A stretch of DNA of 64,000 nt from assembly GCA_963969495.1 (NCBI GenBank), contig OZ018319.1, positions 203,249,778-203,313,777 on the forward strand, in the 5' to 3' direction. Position 1 is the stretch's first letter; each line of letters opens with the position of its first letter. The stretch is from Ceratothoa steindachneri (lineage: Eukaryota > Arthropoda > Malacostraca > Isopoda > Cymothoidae). This document shows, one piece after another, positions 60,066 through 64,000 of this stretch. The notes beneath the pieces are model-generated. The model was not told where the DNA came from. It made no database searches and saw only the letters and a list, made by a program, of their open reading frames with translations. The position numbers and the translations under genes are program-made.

Positions 60066-60410
60066 TTTGTAAAAAATTAAAAAAAAAATTAACATTCCTT
60101 TTTTAATTTTAACAATAATACAGTTGTTTATTTTGCTTGAAGTTTTCATCTTTTCTAGTTTTTTTTCTTTTTGGTCAGTTTTAAAGCAAATTTGACTACT
60201 ACTTGTTCATGTTTCAAACCATTTTAAAACTTAATCTCTTTTCTCAATTAAAAAAAAACCCCATTTGTTTATTCTTCTTATAGTTTTACATTAATATATA
60301 TTTCATTAATATTTTATAATTAGTCATTTTCAAAGCAATTCACGGTCCTTTTGACCACTACCTGTTCATATTTTCTTTATATGTATTAATTTTAGTAATC
60401 TTGTATTTTA
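60066..60410. other. T-rich spacer with a diverged short duplication
   Basis: TTTCAAAGCAATTCACGG ... GACCACTACCTGTTCAT near 60,325-60,372 resembles TTTTAAAGCAAATTTGACTA ... CTACTTGTTCATG near 60,180-60,213. No gene is visible. Confidence 0.4.
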
Positions 60411-60411
60411 G

Positions 60412-60458
60412 CCTCAAGATGAAAACTTGTAGTTTTCGAAACGTTGTGTGGAAAATTA
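60412..60458 (+). ncRNA. Degenerate hammerhead-like motif
   Basis: CTCAAGA, T, GAAAACT, TGT, AGTTTTC, GAAAC, GTT. Stem II (AAAACT/AGTTTT) is perfect and the GAAAC box is intact, but the first core box has C for the invariant G (CTCAAGA for CTGAAGA). It is of the same subtype as the motif behind PLE-B. No Penelope protein is recognisable immediately upstream. Confidence 0.45.
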
Positions 60459-60531
60459 ATGTTGTTATATCCGTTTCTGGTAGATCTGGTATATCTACTC
60501 AATGCAGGCTTCACGGCCAAGCTCCGTGCAA

Positions 60532-60536
<5 letters not shown>

Positions 60537-60592
<56 letters not shown>
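60537..60592. repeat. (TA)n tract left of PLE-F
   Basis: A TA run followed by CATACATACATACA and a short GA run at 60,615-60,628 that leads directly into the left inverted repeat of PLE-F. Confidence 0.95.
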
Positions 60593-60600
<8 letters not shown>

Positions 60601-60660
60601 CATACATACATACAGAGAGAGAGAGAGTAAATATTAGAAACCACAAGTGGTAGCAGGTTC

Positions 60661-60707
60661 TTTATTACTGACGTTTCGCTCCTTTGGAGCTTCCTCAGAG
60701 TAACAAG
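60661..60707 (-). ncRNA. Hammerhead ribozyme, intact core (PLE-F 3' end)
   Basis: On the minus strand: TTGTTACT, CTGAGGA, A, GCTCC, AAA, GGAGC, GAAAC, GTC, AGTAATAA. CTGAGGA fits CUGANGA and GAAA is exact. TTGTTACT pairs with AGTAATAA (8 bp with one G-U) as stem I, and GCTCC/GGAGC gives a 5-bp stem II. Stem III is only ACGU, as in Penelope minimal ribozymes. Cleavage would follow GUC. One A between the core and stem II is additional to the textbook consensus. It lies on the same strand as, and 3' to, the GIY-YIG segment. Confidence 0.75.
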
Positions 60708-60969
60708 AAAGTAAGACAAGAAATGAATGGAACTGCCGTCTTTTATACACATGGGACTGAACTTAACTCTGACCATAATCCGAGCTCATCGCTAATTCGT
60801 CAGTTTTCTGAAGAGTTCGGGCCAGTGTTGGGGTGGTCCATCGCTCAAAGTTGTTCTTCTGCATCTTTTCACGGCAGATGAGACAAATGAAAGTGGAAAA
60901 CCACTTGCTCGGCCACGTTCCGAATTATGTTGAAGAAGCAGGAGTTGGTGTTCAAGCATTTTGACGTGG

Positions 60970-61215
60970 CTATGAATGCCGACTCCAATGCCTTCTTCTC
61001 CTTCTGTTAGATGCATATGCGACTGTTCTTGCCTCCCTCCAGCTGATGCGGTGTCCAGCATCTCGCAAGTGTTCGGTGAGAGCGGTGCTGAACCGCCCTA
61101 TCCAAATATCTTGCTTGTGCTCCCTCACTCTTGTGTCCACGCCCCTGGATGTCTTAACAATGTAGGCTTGGGGCAATCGCTGCAGGGCACCCTTTATACT
61201 ACGGAGTTCTTATTG
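60970..61215 (-). pseudogene. GIY-YIG segment of PLE-F
   Basis: Minus strand: VPCSDC (C-x2-C) near 61,200, then after a frame change AYIVKTSRGVDTRVREHKQD, IWIGRFSTALTEHLRDAGH. This corresponds to the YIGKTGR...REHKRDI layout of PLE-A, with YIV for YIG. No RT domain is found upstream (61,215-61,670 shows nothing recognisable). Confidence 0.7.
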
Positions 61216-61704
61216 CTCTGCGTCGGTGTTTTGGAACGTCAGATGTCTCCAAATCTGACACTAACGTAAAGGGAGACTCTAGTAGATGGTACTAGATTTC
61301 TTCCTATTGCGATGGAGAGAAAGCTAGTAGGAGTTGAGATAAAACTTACATTAGGCCTCACTTCCCCTGCTGCTGCAGCACGCTGGCCAATGTTAATGGT
61401 CTTGTTCCTTACCCTCTTGATAAAAGCCACAGGATACCACAGGTTCTGGAAGGAGTCTTTGATGTAAATCTTCTCCTGTGAGATGAACTCTTGGCTGCAA
61501 ATCCTCGGTGCGAACAGGAAGAACCCTATCACGATGCCTATTTTATTCCCATAATCTTGAACCCACAAGTAAAAGACAAAGTCATCTTTGTTGGTTGACT
61601 TTCTTTAGACTGAGAATTTCAAGCCTTCGTCGGTCCTGTGTAGTTTGACATCAGAAATGGAATCGTCGAAGACGGCAGTTCCGTTCATTTCTTGTCTTAC
61701 TTTC

Positions 61705-61749
61705 TTGTTACTCTGCGGAAGCTACAAAGGAGCGAAACATCAGTAATAA
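61705..61749 (+). ncRNA. Decayed hammerhead copy in the inverted repeat of PLE-F
   Basis: TTGTTACT, CTGCGGA, A, GCTAC, AAA, GGAGC, GAAAC, ATC, AGTAATAA. The invariant A of CUGA is C, and stem II has one mismatch, so it should be inactive. Stem I is fully kept. Confidence 0.65.
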
Positions 61750-61814
61750 AGAACCTGCTACCACTTGTGGTTTATCTTATTCTCCCTCTCTATTTATTGT
61801 CAATGACGCTTATC

Positions 61815-61818
<4 letters not shown>

Positions 61819-61879
<61 letters not shown>
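61819..61879. repeat. (TA)n tract right of PLE-F
   Basis: A TA run about 30 bp outside the right inverted repeat, mirroring the left flank. Confidence 0.95.
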
Positions 61880-61884
<5 letters not shown>

Positions 61885-62804
61885 ATACCTCTACTTATGG
61901 CTGCCGTTTGCGACTAGAGTCGGCTAAAATTATTTGCTTTTCTTTAAGTCGATTACAGCCTTGGCTCAAATAATTGTTCTTTGTTCTTGCATAATTTATA
62001 TATCGGAAAACGTATGAAATATAATTTTTCAGGCATTTGGCAACAAAGCTACGCAAATAATTTGCCCCAAACCTTCATCGGAAATCAATAAAAAGCGTTA
62101 AATATTTATTAAATACTTATTTCATTTATTATTGGCCTGTCTTTGACATACTGAAAGAAGTATAAGTTTTCCACATGAAGCAGCTATAACCATGATACGA
62201 TAGTAAATACGAAATATATATTATATGTGTAATGAGTACGAAATAATTACGTAAATACACGTAGAATTACAAATAAATTAATAGGATTAACTCAGAAAGG
62301 TGAACTTGTGGAAGAAAGATAGAATAAAGGCGGAAATAAAAGTGAATCAAAGGAAATTAGTGAAAATGATGTTGAAATATAACTGAAATAGAACCATGTA
62401 TTTATTGCACTATAGAGAAGGTTGTTTTTGTAATTTCCCTTAAAAATTGAAAACCAAACCAAGGAGAGCAGAAACTGAGAGAGATAAGGGAAGTTAAAAT
62501 TCGTGAAAGATTTATAGTTCCTCTCAAAACAGAATATTACTTTTGGTATTCAGGAACCGAAGGGGGGGGGGGGAGGAATTGATCCGGCTTACCTCGAAAT
62601 ATAAGGCAGAATCTCCTTTGGGCATTGGAGACAGGAAAGCTGCAATCCTCCAGGTGTCAGCTGCGGGAGTGTTACACCTTGCAGTACTTCACTGCAGAGG
62701 AGGATATGGTTCCTTTCAGATTGCCTAAACAGAAAATTCATGCAAAGAACAGAGCTTTAAAATGCAAAAGGTTGTTACAATTAAGGTAAAAGAAATAAGA
62801 GCGC
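61880..62804. other. No supported gene
   Basis: Includes a G-run at about 62,562-62,573. The ORF at 62,543-62,728 has no motif. Confidence 0.45.
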
Positions 62805-63070
62805 ATTTGTCAAAAAGTTGGAGCCACTTCGTCAAAATTAGTGAAATTTTCTAAACAAATAGAGCCAATTCGTAAAATAATTGGAGACGATTCATAAATA
62901 GGAAGCCACTTCTTAATAAAATGAGCCAATTTGACCAAATATTTAAGCCAATATGTCCACCAATTGGAGGCAATTCGTCAAAAATAGGAGTAAATTCTCA
63001 AAATATTTGGATCCAATTTGTAAAAAAAGGCACAAATTCCGTCTCAATTTGGAACTAATTAGTAAAGAAG
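62805..63070. repeat. Degenerate minisatellite, period about 20-24 bp
   Basis: Around ten diverged units of the type TTGGAGCCAATTCGTCAAAA follow one another (62,818, 62,857, 62,880, 62,903, 62,921, 62,945, 62,963, 63,007 and others). Confidence 0.75.
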
Positions 63071-63239
63071 GGAAAGAATTCGAAGTGTATTCGTCAATCT
63101 AACATCTCTTTTAAGCAAACTTTGCCATTCTCTTGTTCTCACGGCACAGGTTCTAAATTCTTATCTCCCACACACTCCTTTGGTCTGAATGCAAAGTAGG
63201 GCCATTTTACGAACGATTACTCTTATTCTGTGTATCTTT

Positions 63240-63470
63240 GGGATGGTACATAAAACCATTTTTACATAGGTAATTTTGAAGAAAAATGGCCGTGTAAACA
63301 ACACTATTTTCAGGTAGGAAAAGGAAAAGGAAAATAACCGTGTAAGAAACATCATTCCCAGATAAGAAATAGTGAAGGAATGGCCTTGTAAGAAACACGG
63401 TTTTTACATAAGAAATGAGGAATGGAAATGGCATGAGGGAAAACGAATTTTTCTATAGGTAATGGTAAAT
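63240..63470. repeat. Diverged tandem repeat, period about 50 bp
   Basis: GGCCGTGTAAACAACAC, ACCGTGTAAGAAACATC and GGCCTTGTAAGAAACACGG lie about 48 bp apart, each followed by a TTTTCA/TTCCCA and AGGTAAG/AGATAAG segment. Two minus-strand ORFs here are translations of the array. Confidence 0.65.
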
Positions 63471-64000
63471 GCATATAGCAGTTTAAAAAGCATAATTTTC
63501 ACATAATAATGATATTAAAATCGATATATTTAACTTCAAATATTTTGTTAACAATTAACACTATGAACTTGAAACAAATATAAGTAAAAACTTAATAAGA
63601 TTTAAAAATATACTTCAAAGAATTGACGTTATTTAACCATTGAGTTTGAAAAATGTACGGATCATTTATATTATACTAATTTTTCTTATTCAGATTTAAG
63701 AAAAAAAAAAGGATTAGTATATTATCAAAAAATTACGAGTCTGGCAGAAATTTCTGACAAACAATCTTTAACGCGATATCGTAATATCGACTCGGCCCCG
63801 ATGTAGCAGGCTTAGTTCAACCAGAACCTCGGCAAATATTGATTTAAACAGAAATGAAAATGGTTTAAGTGAAGAAAATAAACTATTTACGAATAAAAGT
63901 GAACGTTAATTTGCAAATATGACTGGTGTTTCTTGCTCTTCAGTCAATAGATTAATCAGGAACGATCAGCATTTAAACACGTACAAGTGAGTGACAGTTA
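63471..64000. other. No supported gene
   Basis: AT-rich to the window edge. Confidence 0.45.

Larger units (their letters stand above)
60628..61790 (-). mobile_element. Short Penelope-like element F with ribozyme-bearing inverted ends
   Basis: The segment 60,628-60,745 recurs inverted at about 61,672-61,790 (ACCACAAGTGGTAGCAGGTT, TCTTTATTACTG, ACAAGAAATGAA). TA tracts flank both sides. Between them, on the minus strand, lies a decayed GIY-YIG segment. The layout equals PLE-A on a smaller scale: inverted pseudo-LTRs around a 5'-truncated body. Confidence 0.85.

Noticed and set aside
61239..61568. 109-codon minus-strand ORF inside PLE-F
   Set aside because: No Penelope or other motif was found in it. 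Its length alone is not enough.
62805..63070. CRISPR array
   Set aside because: Units are short, diverged and contiguous without unique spacers, and the setting is a eukaryotic repeat region.

Overview
The window looks like gene-poor, AT-rich nuclear DNA from an invertebrate animal, most likely an arthropod. The evidence is the mix of transposable elements: mariner, several Penelope-like retroelements with GIY-YIG domains, an RTE-type LINE, Ty3/gypsy elements, hAT-like MITEs and tRNA-derived SINE heads. It also has long (TA)n tracts and one degenerate CCTAG-type pentamer satellite that resembles arthropod TTAGG. I see no rRNA operon, no convincing intact host gene and no bacterial signature. 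Almost every supportable coding region is a decayed transposon gene. The best preserved is the Penelope-like reverse transcriptase at 34,042-35,685.

Layout. 0-2.8 kb: a decayed copy of an unassigned multi-copy protein family (called here the WREP family, from its PMVWREP motif) beside a Penelope GIY-YIG fragment. 3.1-3.6 kb: a perfect 250-bp tandem duplication. 4.0-5.5 kb: a Penelope fragment split by a complete mariner with TA target duplication. 7.7-10.0 kb: WREP copy 2. 12.4-16.9 kb: two hAT-like MITEs and WREP copy 3. 17.9-20.3 kb: WREP copy 4 inside a transposon with terminal inverted repeats and TAA duplications. 25.6-30.4 kb: an LTR retrotransposon with both LTRs and a CTCTC duplication but without most of pol. 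32.6-39.1 kb: a cluster of an RTE LINE, two Penelope elements and a second gag-bearing LTR element. 43.9-47.0 kb: a related LTR element whose pol order is PR-IN-RT-RH. 47.3-49.7 kb: a Penelope fragment with a hammerhead-like motif, then a second Tc1/mariner element. 50.0-52.3 kb: WREP copy 5, again with terminal inverted repeats and TAA duplications. 54-60 kb: a SINE, a mosaic repeat family, the pentamer satellite and another Penelope element. 60.6-61.8 kb: a short Penelope element bounded by inverted repeats that carry hammerhead ribozyme motifs. 62.8-63.5 kb: two minisatellites.

Three observations tie the window together. First, the WREP proteins are carried by DNA transposons: copies 4 and 5 are bounded by CACTGGGGAA-type inverted repeats and TAA duplications, copies 3 and 4 keep splice-consistent introns at different positions, and I cannot place the protein in a named superfamily. 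Second, the LTR elements form one family with the copia-like order of pol domains but gypsy-like sequences (the arrangement known from Gmr1-like elements). Two members have a (TA)n tract between LTR and primer-binding site. Third, several Penelope elements keep hammerhead ribozyme-like motifs near their 3' ends, one with an intact CUGANGA/GAAA core and an 8-bp stem I.
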